A stretch of DNA of 64,000 bases from Leucobacter luti (lineage in GTDB: Bacteria; Actinomycetota; Actinomycetes; Actinomycetales; Microbacteriaceae), in NCBI RefSeq assembly GCF_004217175.1, contig NZ_SHKI01000007.1, positions 62,001 to 126,000 of the forward strand. Reading direction: 5' to 3'. This document shows, piece after piece, positions 27,919 to 36,145 of this stretch. Position 1 is the stretch's first letter. Each line of letters starts with the position of its first letter. Under the pieces are notes generated by a model. That model saw only the letters and a program-made list of their open reading frames with translations, was not told where the DNA came from and searched no databases. The translations under genes were made by a program, and so were the position numbers.

Positions 27919-28728
27919 ATGGCTCGCGCCAAGAAGAACGTTCGCAAGACCGGCCGCCGCCACCCGCTTGCCACCGCCGCGCTCGTCGCGGTGGGCCTGC
28001 TCGTGACTGGCGCCGCGTACGCGGGCGTCAGCCAGTCCCCCGCTACCGCGGAGATCGATCTCGAGTCCCCCGCTACCATTTCGGCTGGCGAGAAGCTGTT
28101 CGGCGCAAACTGCGCCACCTGCCACGGTGCAGCGGCTCAGGGCACTCCCGACGGACCCACGCTCGTTGGCGTCGGTGCTGCATCGGTCAACTTCCAGGTC
28201 GGCACCGGCCGCATGCCGCTCGCCTTCAACGGCCCGCAGGGCATGGTGAAGCCTGAGCAGTTCACCGAGGAGCAGACCCTCCAGATGGCCGCCTACGTGG
28301 CCTCCCTCGCGCCGGGACCGGGCCTCCCCGAGACCCAGTACCTCCAGGCAGACAGCGACGCCGAGGGTATTGCGAGCGGTGGCGAACTGTTCCGCATCAA
28401 CTGCGCCATGTGCCACAACGTCTCGGCCGCCGGCGGCGCCCTGACCCAGGGCAAGTTTGCTCCCAAGCTGACGGGTGTGGCACCGACCCACATCTACGAG
28501 GCAATGGTCACCGGCCCGCAGAACATGCCCGTCTTCAGCGACGCGAACATCTCGCCGCAGGAGAAGGCAGACATCATCTCGTACCTCAAGTACATCGAGG
28601 AGCAGCCCGCAGTTGGCGGCCTGACCCTCGGCTCGATCGGCCCGGTCGCAGAGGGCCTCTTCATTTGGGTAATCGGACTCGGCGCCATCATCGGCCTCAC
28701 CGTCTGGGTTACCGCGAAGTCGAACTAG
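27919..28728 (+). CDS. qcrC: Cytochrome bc1 complex dihaem cytochrome c subunit
   Basis: QcrC (269 aa) is the dihaem c-type cytochrome that passes electrons directly from the bc1 complex to the aa3 oxidase, replacing a soluble cytochrome c. The two haem sites are CATCH (Cys65, Cys68, His69) and CAMCH (Cys162, Cys165, His166). A membrane segment lies at about 17-36 and a C-terminal anchor at about 243-262. It starts 21 nt after ctaE. Confidence 0.97.
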   Translation: MARAKKNVRKTGRRHPLATAALVAVGLLVTGAAYAGVSQSPATAEIDLESPATISAGEKLFGANCATCHGAAAQGTPDGPTLVGVGAASVNFQVGTGRMPLAFNGPQGMVKPEQFTEEQTLQMAAYVASLAPGPGLPETQYLQADSDAEGIASGGELFRINCAMCHNVSAAGGALTQGKFAPKLTGVAPTHIYEAMVTGPQNMPVFSDANISPQEKADIISYLKYIEEQPAVGGLTLGSIGPVAEGLFIWVIGLGAIIGLTVWVTAKSN

Positions 28729-28773
28729 TTTCGGTCTCGCAACGAGTTCATGATTCAGGAGTCAAGGAGCAAC

Positions 28774-29892
28774 ATGGCAGAGGAAGCGAAGAACAACGGC
28801 GATACTGGTGCCGTTGTCGCCGCCCAGAGCCACGGCTCGGTCGAATCCGCCGCGGTGGGAACCGCAGTGATTTCGCCCGACGCTGTGCAGAATCCGGGCC
28901 TTCCCCCGCACCGTCAGCGCGTCACGGATCTTGATCCGAAGAAGGCTAAGCGGGCAGAGCGTACCGTCTACACCCTGTTCTACATCTCGATCGCTGGCAG
29001 CCTCGGTGCAGTGCTCGCCTACATGTTCTTCCCGATTGAGTCGGGCGAGCTGATGGCGATCCGGATCCACACGATGTTCGTGGGTCTGGGCATGGCGCTC
29101 GCGCTGCTCGCCGTGGGTATCGGTGCCGTCCACTGGGGCAAGGCCCTCATGGCGGATCACGAGTCGATCGACGAGCGGCACCCCGTGCCGAGCGACGAGC
29201 CGACACGCGAAGCGTCAGCGGAGATCTTCAAGCTTGCAAACGAAGAGTCCGGGTTCTCCCGCCGCTCGCTCGTGCGCAACAGCCTGATCGGTGCGCTCAT
29301 CGCGTTCCCGCTCCCCGGCATCACCCTCCTGCGCGGGCTTGCTCCGCAGGACCGCGATCCGGTGCAGCTGCTGAAGCACACGATGTGGACCAAGGGCACC
29401 CGCCTGGCCCGCGACCCGTCCGGCGTGCCGATCAAGGCTAGTGAGGTGACGATCGGATCCGCATTCCACGTCATCCCCGAGAACCTGAACCACGACGACT
29501 TCGCAAAGCTCAGCCTGGACGAGCGCGGCGGCAGCGACACGCTGCTCGACGCGAAGGCAAAGGCGATCGTGCTGCTGATGCGTCTCGATCAGAGCGACCT
29601 CCACGAGCTCCCCGAGCGCGAGAGCTGGTCGTACGACGGAATCGTCGCGTACTCGAAGGTCTGCACCCACGTCGGTTGCCCCGTTGCGCTCTACGAGCAG
29701 CACACGCACCACCTGCTGTGCCCCTGCCACCAGTCGCAGTTCGACGTCTCCGAGCACGCCAAGGTCGTCTTTGGTCCGGCGAAGCGGCCCCTGCCGCAGC
29801 TGCCGATCACGGTCGACGAAGAGGGCTACCTCGTCGCGCAGAGCGACTTCCATGAACCTGTTGGCCCGAGCTACTGGGAGCGTCTCAAGTGA
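28774..29892 (+). CDS. qcrA: Cytochrome bc1 complex Rieske iron-sulfur subunit
   Basis: QcrA (372 aa) carries the Rieske [2Fe-2S] cluster that takes an electron from menaquinol. Ligands lie in CTHVGCP and CPCHQSQF near the C-terminus. Three N-terminal membrane helices (the first at YTLFYISIAGSLGAVLAYMF) are the actinobacterial form, unlike the single helix elsewhere. The ATG at 28774 is chosen for AAGGAGC upstream over an ATG at 28750. It overlaps qcrB by 4 nt (GTGA). Confidence 0.96.
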   Translation: MAEEAKNNGDTGAVVAAQSHGSVESAAVGTAVISPDAVQNPGLPPHRQRVTDLDPKKAKRAERTVYTLFYISIAGSLGAVLAYMFFPIESGELMAIRIHTMFVGLGMALALLAVGIGAVHWGKALMADHESIDERHPVPSDEPTREASAEIFKLANEESGFSRRSLVRNSLIGALIAFPLPGITLLRGLAPQDRDPVQLLKHTMWTKGTRLARDPSGVPIKASEVTIGSAFHVIPENLNHDDFAKLSLDERGGSDTLLDAKAKAIVLLMRLDQSDLHELPERESWSYDGIVAYSKVCTHVGCPVALYEQHTHHLLCPCHQSQFDVSEHAKVVFGPAKRPLPQLPITVDEEGYLVAQSDFHEPVGPSYWERLK

Positions 29893-31502
29893 GCAGCACC
29901 GTAACCGAAGCCCCCGCACAGAACGGCTCGAGCCGCTTCACCTCAGCGGCGGCGAACTATATCGACGAGCGCACCAAGATCGGTGTCGCGGTCAAGGAGT
30001 TCGGACGGAAGGTCTTCCCCGACCACTGGTCCTTCCTCCTCGGCGAGGTCGCTCTCTACAGCTTCATCGTCATCCTGCTCTCGGGCACGTTCCTGACGCT
30101 GTTCTTCCAGGCGACCATGATCGAGACCCACTACACGGGTCCGTACCTGCCCATGAAGGGCGTCGAAATGTCCGGGGCTATGGCCTCGACGCTCGACATC
30201 TCCTTCTCGGTGCGCGGCGGTCTGCTCATGCGTCACGTGCACCACTGGGCGGCCCTGCTCTTCGTTGCCTCCATCGGCCTGCACATGCTGCGCATCTTCT
30301 TCACGGGTGCGTTCCGCAAGCCGCGTGAGCTCAACTGGGTCATCGGCTTCGTGCTCTTCGTGCTGGCAATGGCAGAGGGCTTCACCGGCTACTCGCTCCC
30401 CGACGATGTGCTCTCGGGCAACGGCCTCCGCATCATCGACGGCATCATCAAGGCGATCCCCGTGATCGGCACGTACCTCTCGTACTTCTTCTTCGGAGGC
30501 GAGTTCCCCGGCACCGACATCGTTGGCCGCCTGTACATGCTGCACATCATGCTGCTTCCCGCCCTCGTCATCCTCTTCGTGGCGCTGCACCTCGCGTTTG
30601 TGGTCATCCACAAGCACGCGCAGTACCCCGGCCCGGGCAAGACGCAGCAGAACGTCGTGGGCTACCCGGTCCTCCCCGTGTACGCGGCGAAGGCCGGCGG
30701 CTTCTTCTTCATCGTGTTCGGTGTGATCGTACTGATCGCGTCCTTTGTCGGGATCAACCCGATCTGGGCGTACGGGCCGTACGATCCCTCCCCCGTGTCG
30801 GCCGGTACCCAGCCCGACTGGTACATCGGCTTCGCCGACGGCATGCTCCGACTGGTGCCGCCGGGGCTCGAGACCGAGTGGTTCGGCTACACCTGGTCCT
30901 GGAACATGCTCCTGCCTCTCGGCATTATCGGCATCTTCCTCGTCCTCGTCGCGGCCTACCCCTTCATCGAGGCTTGGGTCACCGGCGACAAGCGCGAGCA
31001 CCACATCCTGGATCGTCCGCGCAACGCCCCCACCCGCACCGCCATCGGCGCCGCAGGTGTCACGTTCTACGCGGTCATGTGGGCGGGCGCGAGCTCGGAC
31101 CTCATGGCAACGCACTTCCAGCTCTCAATGGAGGGCGTGATCCACACCCTCCAGGCGCTCCTCTTCCTCGGGCCGATCTTCGCGTACATCATCACGAAGC
31201 GCATCTGCCTCGGTCTGCAGAAGAAGGATCGCAGCATCGCGCTGCACGGCTACGAGTCCGGCCGCATCGTGCGTCTGCCGGGTGGCGAGTTCGTCGAGGT
31301 CCACAAGCCGCTCGATGAGTTCGAGTCGTGGGAGCTCGTGAGCTACAACGACTACGCGCCGCTGATGCTCCGCCCCAACGACGATGGACGCATTCCGTTC
31401 TCCAAGCGCCTCCGTGCTGGCTTCAGCCGCTGGTTCTTCGAGGACCGGATCGTTCCCCCGTCGCAGGGAGAGATCGAGCAGGGTAAGCACGAGGGACACT
31501 AG
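29889..31502 (+). CDS. qcrB: Cytochrome bc1 complex cytochrome b subunit (operon copy)
   Basis: QcrB (537 aa) binds two b haems and holds the quinol-oxidising site. Haem-ligand regions are VRGGLLMRHVHHW...GLHMLRIF and the later HIMLLPALVILFVALHLAF; the Qo site reads QPDWY, the actinobacterial form of PEWY. A C-terminal cytosolic domain of about 120 residues follows the helices. The GTG start overlaps qcrA. A near-identical second gene starts 154 nt downstream. Confidence 0.96.
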   Translation: MSSTVTEAPAQNGSSRFTSAAANYIDERTKIGVAVKEFGRKVFPDHWSFLLGEVALYSFIVILLSGTFLTLFFQATMIETHYTGPYLPMKGVEMSGAMASTLDISFSVRGGLLMRHVHHWAALLFVASIGLHMLRIFFTGAFRKPRELNWVIGFVLFVLAMAEGFTGYSLPDDVLSGNGLRIIDGIIKAIPVIGTYLSYFFFGGEFPGTDIVGRLYMLHIMLLPALVILFVALHLAFVVIHKHAQYPGPGKTQQNVVGYPVLPVYAAKAGGFFFIVFGVIVLIASFVGINPIWAYGPYDPSPVSAGTQPDWYIGFADGMLRLVPPGLETEWFGYTWSWNMLLPLGIIGIFLVLVAAYPFIEAWVTGDKREHHILDRPRNAPTRTAIGAAGVTFYAVMWAGASSDLMATHFQLSMEGVIHTLQALLFLGPIFAYIITKRICLGLQKKDRSIALHGYESGRIVRLPGGEFVEVHKPLDEFESWELVSYNDYAPLMLRPNDDGRIPFSKRLRAGFSRWFFEDRIVPPSQGEIEQGKHEGH

Positions 31503-31519
31503 TCCCCCAGCGCTCACAG

Positions 31520-31553
31520 ACGGCCCCACCGGATTGTTTTCCGGTGGGGCCGT
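31520..31553 (+). terminator. Terminator after ctaE-qcrCAB
   Basis: A perfect 14-bp stem (starting ACGGCCCCACC) with a 6-nt T-rich loop and a TTTT run at its end lies 17 nt after the qcrB stop. It separates the operon from the second qcrB. Confidence 0.9.
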
Positions 31554-31571
31554 TTTGCGTGTGTGCGCCCA

Positions 31572-31601
31572 TTGGACCTTTGCCGCGAAGTGTCCTAGGC
31601 T
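31572..31601 (+). promoter_or_regulatory. Promoter candidate for the second qcrB
   Basis: TTGGAC and TAGGCT are 18 bp apart, placed 55 nt before the GTG start and just after the operon terminator. This gives the second qcrB its own control. Confidence 0.6.
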
Positions 31602-31655
31602 CGGAAGCAGGGATGGAACCACCGTCGAATCGAAAGTTCGAGGAGCGTTTTTCCC

Positions 31656-33308
31656 GTGAAGACCGAGGGCGATCGCCCAACCGCGCAGGGGCCCAGCCGA
31701 TTCACCACGGCGGCCGCAGAATACCTCGATGCGCGCACCGGAATCGGTGTCGCAGTCAAGAAGCTCGGGAGGAAAGCCTTCCCAGACCACTGGTCGTTCC
31801 TCCTCGGAGAGATCGCGCTGTGGAGCTTCATCGCTATCCTCCTCTCGGGCACGTTCCTGGCGCTCTTCTTCCAGGCGACCATGGTCGAGACGCACTACAA
31901 CGGCCCATTTGTGCCGATGAAGGGCGTCGAGATGTCTGGCGCACTCGCGTCCACACTCGACATTTCGTTCTCCGTGCGCGGCGGCCTGCTCATGCGCCAG
32001 GTGCACCACTGGGGCGCGCTCCTGTTCGTCGCGGCCATTGGCCTGCACATGCTGCGCATCTTCTTCACGGGTGCGTTCCGTAAGCCGCGCGAGCTCAACT
32101 GGGTGATCGGCTTTACGCTCTTCATCCTTGCGATCGCCGAGGGGCTCACCGGCTACTCGCTCCCCGACGACGTGCTCTCGGGCAACGGCCTCCGCATCAT
32201 CGACGGTCTCATCAAGTCGATCCCGGTGGTGGGCACATACCTGTCGCAGTTCCTCTTCGGCGGAGAGTTCCCTGGCACCGACCTGGTGGGGCGGTTCTAC
32301 ATGCTGCACATCATGCTGCTCCCGTCCCTCGTTATCCTCCTCGTCGCACTGCACATCACCTTCGTTGCAATCCACACCCACTCGCACTACCCCGGGCCCG
32401 GCCGCGGCCAGACGCGCGTGGTGGGCTACCCGGTGCTCCCGTTCTACGCGGCGAAGGCCGGCGGCTTCTTCTTCATCGTGTTCGGGGTGATCGTACTCAT
32501 CTCCTCGCTCTTCGGCATCAACGCCGTGTGGGCGTACGGGCCGTACGACCCTTCCCCGGTGTCCGCCGGCACGCAGCCAGACTGGTACGCGGGATTTGCA
32601 GACGGCATCCTGCGACTCGTGCCGCCGGGCTGGGAGACCGAGTGGTTCGGCTATACCTGGTCCTGGAACCTCCTCATTCCCATCCTCATCCTGGGGCTCT
32701 TCTTCGTGCTGGTAGCGCTCTACCCCTTCATCGAGGCCTGGGTCACCGGCGACAAGCGCGAGCACCACATCCTCGACCGGCCACGCAACGCCCCCACCCG
32801 CACCGCGATCGGCGCCGCAGGGGTCACGTTCTACGCGATCATGTGGGCGGCCGCCAGCTCGGATCTCATCGCCACCCACTTCCAGCTGTCGATCGAGGGC
32901 GTCATCCATGCTCTCCAGGCCTCGCTCATCCTGGGGCCAATCGTCGCGTACTTTATCGCGAAGCGCATCTGCATCGGCCTGCAGAAGAAGGATCGCATGA
33001 TCGCCCTCCACGGGGTCGAGTCCGGGCGAATCGTGCGGCTCCCCGACGGCGAATACATCGAGGTGCACACGCCGCTCACCGAGCACGAGCGGTGGAAGAT
33101 CGTCAGTTACCACGACTACGCCCCGCTCGTACTCCGCCCCAACGACGACGGCCGCATTCCGTTCAGCAAACGCCTGCGTGTGGGCCTCAGCCGGTGGTTC
33201 TTTGAGGACCGGATCGTGCCCCCGACCGCATCGGAGCTCGCGGAGCACCAGGGCCCCGAACACAAGGGTACGCAGAGCGCGGATCCGGACAGCGGCGGAG
33301 CTCAATAA
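31656..33308 (+). CDS. Second cytochrome bc1 cytochrome b subunit (qcrB paralogue)
   Basis: A 550-residue paralogue of QcrB, about four-fifths identical by eye across the membrane part. All functional marks are kept: VRGGLLMRQVHHW, GLHMLRIF, HIMLLPSLVILL and QPDWY, and the same long C-terminal domain; only the first 10 and last 25 residues differ strongly. It has its own promoter and a GAGGAG site 11 nt before the GTG, and no qcrC, qcrA or ctaE copy beside it. It presumably replaces the operon-encoded subunit under some condition; this is inference. Confidence 0.92.
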   Translation: MKTEGDRPTAQGPSRFTTAAAEYLDARTGIGVAVKKLGRKAFPDHWSFLLGEIALWSFIAILLSGTFLALFFQATMVETHYNGPFVPMKGVEMSGALASTLDISFSVRGGLLMRQVHHWGALLFVAAIGLHMLRIFFTGAFRKPRELNWVIGFTLFILAIAEGLTGYSLPDDVLSGNGLRIIDGLIKSIPVVGTYLSQFLFGGEFPGTDLVGRFYMLHIMLLPSLVILLVALHITFVAIHTHSHYPGPGRGQTRVVGYPVLPFYAAKAGGFFFIVFGVIVLISSLFGINAVWAYGPYDPSPVSAGTQPDWYAGFADGILRLVPPGWETEWFGYTWSWNLLIPILILGLFFVLVALYPFIEAWVTGDKREHHILDRPRNAPTRTAIGAAGVTFYAIMWAAASSDLIATHFQLSIEGVIHALQASLILGPIVAYFIAKRICIGLQKKDRMIALHGVESGRIVRLPDGEYIEVHTPLTEHERWKIVSYHDYAPLVLRPNDDGRIPFSKRLRVGLSRWFFEDRIVPPTASELAEHQGPEHKGTQSADPDSGGAQ

Positions 33309-33350
33309 GCTTCGTTCGCCGGTTTGGCTTGGCGTCGCTAGAAGTTCCTG

Positions 33351-33399
33351 CGCACGTGCGGTATGATCCCCCTCCCGAGGCGGCCGCACCGCACGTGCG
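33351..33399. terminator. Bidirectional terminator between the second qcrB and mntH
   Basis: Perfect 12-bp arms (CGCACGTGCGGT and complement) surround a 25-nt loop in the 102-nt gap between two convergent genes. Confidence 0.65.
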
Positions 33400-33410
33400 T
33401 GGTGGGGGTG

Positions 33411-34685
33411 TTAGGCCTGCCCGGTGGCGATCAGCCAGATCAGCAAGAGGTTGAGCAACACGATCAGAGTGACCACCACCCAGGCAACAATCCGCAGCGC
33501 GCGCCCGTTGCGGAACACGCCCATCAGCTTCGCGTTCTCGGTGAGCCGCGCCAGCGGGATCAGCGCGAACGGGAGGCCCAGCGAGAGCAACACCTGGCTC
33601 AGAACGAGTGCCCAGGTGGGGTCGACCCCGACCGCGAGCAGAATCAACGCGGGAACCAGCGTGATCGCGCGGCGCGCGATCATTGGGATTCTGATCTTCA
33701 AGAGACCGGACATGATCGTGGCGCCCGCGTAGCATCCCACCGAGGTCGAGGCCAGGCCAGAGGCAAGCAGACCAATCGCGAAGATAACCCCGATGGCGGG
33801 CCCCAGCGCATCGGTGATCGCCGCGTGCGCCCCCTCAATCGAATCCGTGCCCTCCACCCCGGGAAGGCTCGCAGCGGCAAGCAGCAGCATGGCGATGTTG
33901 ACGCCGCCGGCCACGATGAGCGAGAGCGCCACGTCCCAGCGGGTGGCGGTCAGGAGCCGGCGGAGCATCCCGGGCTCGTGGTCCACGCCGTGCCGGTCGC
34001 GCGCGAGGGCCGAGTGCAGGTACACGGCGTGGGGCATCACGGTGGCGCCCAGCATGCTGGCCGCGAGGAGCACCGTCTGAGTGCCCTGGAACCTGGGCAC
34101 CAGGCCCTCGAGCATGCCCTCACCGCTGAGCGGGCTGAACAGTAGGCCCGCAAGGAAACCGATGGTGATGATCCCGAGCAGCCCCATCACCACGAACTCG
34201 AAGGTCCGCTGTCCGCGGCGGGACTGCAGGGTGAGCAGCAGCATCGACACCAGGCCCACGATCAGGCCGCCAACGGGCAGCGGCACCCCAAACAGCAGAT
34301 AGAGCGCAAGGGCCCCGCCAATCACCTCAGCAACGTCGGTTGCCGCCGCCACGAGCTCCGCCTGCACCCAGAACAGACGCCGCGGCCAGGGACGCATCCG
34401 GTCCCCCAACAGCTCGGGGAGGCTACGCCCGGTCACCAGGCCCAGCTTCGCAGAGAGGTATTGGACGAGCATCGCCATGAGGTTCGCTGCGACCAGCACC
34501 CAGAGCAGAAGGTACCCGTACTCCGCGCCGGCGGTGAGGTTCGCCGCCACATTTCCGGGGTCGACATACGCGATCGCCGCCACGAATGCCGGACCGAGGA
34601 GCCCGACCCCGCTCGCGCGACGGGCGGGGCGCGTCGGCTCGTGTGGCCGGAGGGCACCGGGAGTGACTTCGGGTGTGCGTGCCAT
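33411..34685 (-). CDS. mntH: NRAMP-family Mn2+/Fe2+ transporter
   Basis: A 424-residue NRAMP (MntH) divalent metal-proton symporter. The metal-site motif DPGN is in AIAYVDPGNVAAN on helix 1, and MPHAVYLHSAL gives the helix 6 motif; eleven helices can be read. The ATG is preceded by TAGTCT-N6 on the minus strand, a leaderless layout, and that hexamer lies within TTAG-A-CTAA, the core of DtxR/MntR-type operators. So metal-dependent repression of this gene is likely. It is convergent with the second qcrB. Confidence 0.92.
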   Translation of the reverse strand: MARTPEVTPGALRPHEPTRPARRASGVGLLGPAFVAAIAYVDPGNVAANLTAGAEYGYLLLWVLVAANLMAMLVQYLSAKLGLVTGRSLPELLGDRMRPWPRRLFWVQAELVAAATDVAEVIGGALALYLLFGVPLPVGGLIVGLVSMLLLTLQSRRGQRTFEFVVMGLLGIITIGFLAGLLFSPLSGEGMLEGLVPRFQGTQTVLLAASMLGATVMPHAVYLHSALARDRHGVDHEPGMLRRLLTATRWDVALSLIVAGGVNIAMLLLAAASLPGVEGTDSIEGAHAAITDALGPAIGVIFAIGLLASGLASTSVGCYAGATIMSGLLKIRIPMIARRAITLVPALILLAVGVDPTWALVLSQVLLSLGLPFALIPLARLTENAKLMGVFRNGRALRIVAWVVVTLIVLLNLLLIWLIATGQA

Positions 34686-34689
34686 AAAG

Positions 34690-34698
34690 TTAGACTAA
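34690..34698. promoter_or_regulatory. DtxR/MntR-type operator core over the mntH -10 element
   Basis: TTAG-A-CTAA is a perfect palindrome equal to the inner core of DtxR-family boxes (TTAGSCTAA). On the minus strand it contains TAGTCT (34692-34697), 6 nt before the mntH ATG, so a bound repressor would block the promoter. The outer operator arms match poorly. Confidence 0.5.
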
Positions 34699-34731
34699 TC
34701 GAACTCCTGGCACCCAGGGCGCCATCCTGGG

Positions 34732-35244
34732 CTAGTTGAGTGCGTCGTCCTCGGTGTCTGAGTCAGCGATGGCCGTGGATTCGAGGAGAGACCGCGCGCC
34801 CAGCTCGAGCACCCGCGCAAACTCGCGGCTCCCCCAGGACGCACGCAGTGCGGAGAGCCGGGTCGTGAGTGTGTCCGACAACTCGGCTGCGCGGTGCGCG
34901 GCGATGGCCTGGAAGACGAAGCGGGCCGCAGCGGCGCTTCCGCCGTCGGCTGCACCGCCCAGCGGTGTGGCGGTTTCTCCCTGGGCGGGTCCGCGCGGCG
35001 AGGGCGCGACTGGCTGCGACTGTGGTGCGGGGAGGCCCGCGGCTGCGAGCTCCAGGCACGCGAGGAAGAGCTCCTGTTTGGTGCGGAAGTTCGCGTACAC
35101 GTGAGGCTGGGGCACATCTGCCCGCTTGGCGATCCGCGCGGTTGCGGTGCCGTGATAGCCCGAGAGGCCGAACTCAACGAGTCCGGCCTCAATCAGGCGT
35201 TCACGATTCTCACCGGGCCGCCGCCGCACGCGGCGTTCAGTCAC
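34732..35244 (-). CDS. TetR-family transcriptional regulator
   Basis: A 170-residue TetR-type repressor: the N-terminal helix-turn-helix is GYHGTATARIAKRADVPQPHVYANFRTKQELF. The effector domain after residue 70 is short and has a Pro/Gly/Ala-rich insert, and it is not similar to a named subfamily. The GTG start lies 5 nt after the stop of the acetyltransferase gene, so both are probably one transcript on the minus strand. What it regulates is unknown; mntH is next downstream but has a DtxR-like site of its own. Confidence 0.85.
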   Translation of the reverse strand: MTERRVRRRPGENRERLIEAGLVEFGLSGYHGTATARIAKRADVPQPHVYANFRTKQELFLACLELAAAGLPAPQSQPVAPSPRGPAQGETATPLGGAADGGSAAAARFVFQAIAAHRAAELSDTLTTRLSALRASWGSREFARVLELGARSLLESTAIADSDTEDDALN

Positions 35245-35249
35245 GGTGA

Positions 35250-35693
35250 TTATCCCAGTTCGAGAATCTTACGGTAGTGCTCACCGACCGGCTCGAAGCC
35301 GCGGTGGTTGTAGAACGATCCGATGCGGGCGGTTGACGCCGAGAGCTGGCGCACGCCGCGCCCCATGCAGTAGTGCTCGTTCGCCTGCATCAGGCGATCG
35401 CCCACGCCGTGGCCACGTGAGGCCTCGTCGACAACGATCTCCTGCAGGTGGGCGGTGAGGCCCGGGGCGTGGAGCAGCCGGGACACGGTCATCAGCGAGT
35501 AGCCAACGACCTTGTCCGCGCGCTCCGCGACGAAGAGAACGTTCGTCTCCTGGTCGCGGTGCCGCAGAATGTTGTCGTACGCGACGAGGAACTCGTCGCT
35601 TCCGATCGTCTCACGGCCGGTAGTGAACTGCCGGGCAAGGGCGAGGACGGCTCGGCCGTCCTCGCTCTTGCCGCGGCGGATGATGATGCTCAC
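35250..35693 (-). CDS. GNAT-family N-acetyltransferase
   Basis: A 147-residue GCN5-type acetyltransferase: LQEIVVDEASRGHGVGDRLMQA supplies the acetyl-CoA loop (RGHGVG), followed by GVRQLSASTARIGSFYNHRGFEPV. Substrate is unknown. The GTG at 35693 lies 12 nt after the ctaF stop, so it may be read through from the oxidase operon. The TetR gene follows at 5 nt. Confidence 0.88.
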   Translation of the reverse strand: MSIIIRRGKSEDGRAVLALARQFTTGRETIGSDEFLVAYDNILRHRDQETNVLFVAERADKVVGYSLMTVSRLLHAPGLTAHLQEIVVDEASRGHGVGDRLMQANEHYCMGRGVRQLSASTARIGSFYNHRGFEPVGEHYRKILELG

Positions 35694-35705
35694 CTGGGTA
35701 TCCGA

Positions 35706-36128
35706 CTACCGGGCGAAGTTGCCGCGGTAGTACTCGTAGACCCAGCCCACGATGCCGATGATCAGCAGCGGAGCGGAGATGAACGCGAGCCAGAAGTTGA
35801 AGCCGATGCACAGGCCAAGCACGATGATTGAGCACGCGAAGGCGAGGAACATGGGCCACCAGCTCCAGGGGCTGAACTCACCGAGCTCGGGGTCCCCATC
35901 GTCGATGTCCGAGTCTTCGAGATCCTCGACGAGCACGCCGCCCTGCTTGCGCTCCACCAGCATGAGGTAGACCGCGATGAACGCCGTCAGACCACCGGAG
36001 AGCAGGATCGTGGTCGACCCAGCCCACTCCGGGACACCGTGAGCGATCAGGTTCCAGACGGTGTACACGGTGGCGAGAACCACCAGGTAGGCCGTAAGGA
36101 TCCAGAAGATGACGATATTGGATTTCAT
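35706..36128 (-). CDS. ctaF: Cytochrome c oxidase subunit IV, actinobacterial type
   Basis: CtaF (140 aa) is the small fourth subunit found in actinobacterial aa3 oxidases. Four membrane helices are visible: two N-terminal (IFWILTAYLVVLATVYTVW, then a second) and two C-terminal, separated by an acidic loop (DLEDSDIDDGDPELGEF). The C-terminus reads GWVYEYYRGNFAR, typical of the family. It follows ctaD after 17 nt on the minus strand. Confidence 0.93.
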   Translation of the reverse strand: MKSNIVIFWILTAYLVVLATVYTVWNLIAHGVPEWAGSTTILLSGGLTAFIAVYLMLVERKQGGVLVEDLEDSDIDDGDPELGEFSPWSWWPMFLAFACSIIVLGLCIGFNFWLAFISAPLLIIGIVGWVYEYYRGNFAR

Positions 36129-36145
36129 AGCTGACTCTCCTCAGA

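Noticed and set aside
31125..33389. Open frame of about 750 codons antisense to the second qcrB
   Set aside because: The protein would be low-complexity and highly charged; the plus-strand qcrB paralogue is clear. The same applies to the frame antisense to the first qcrB.
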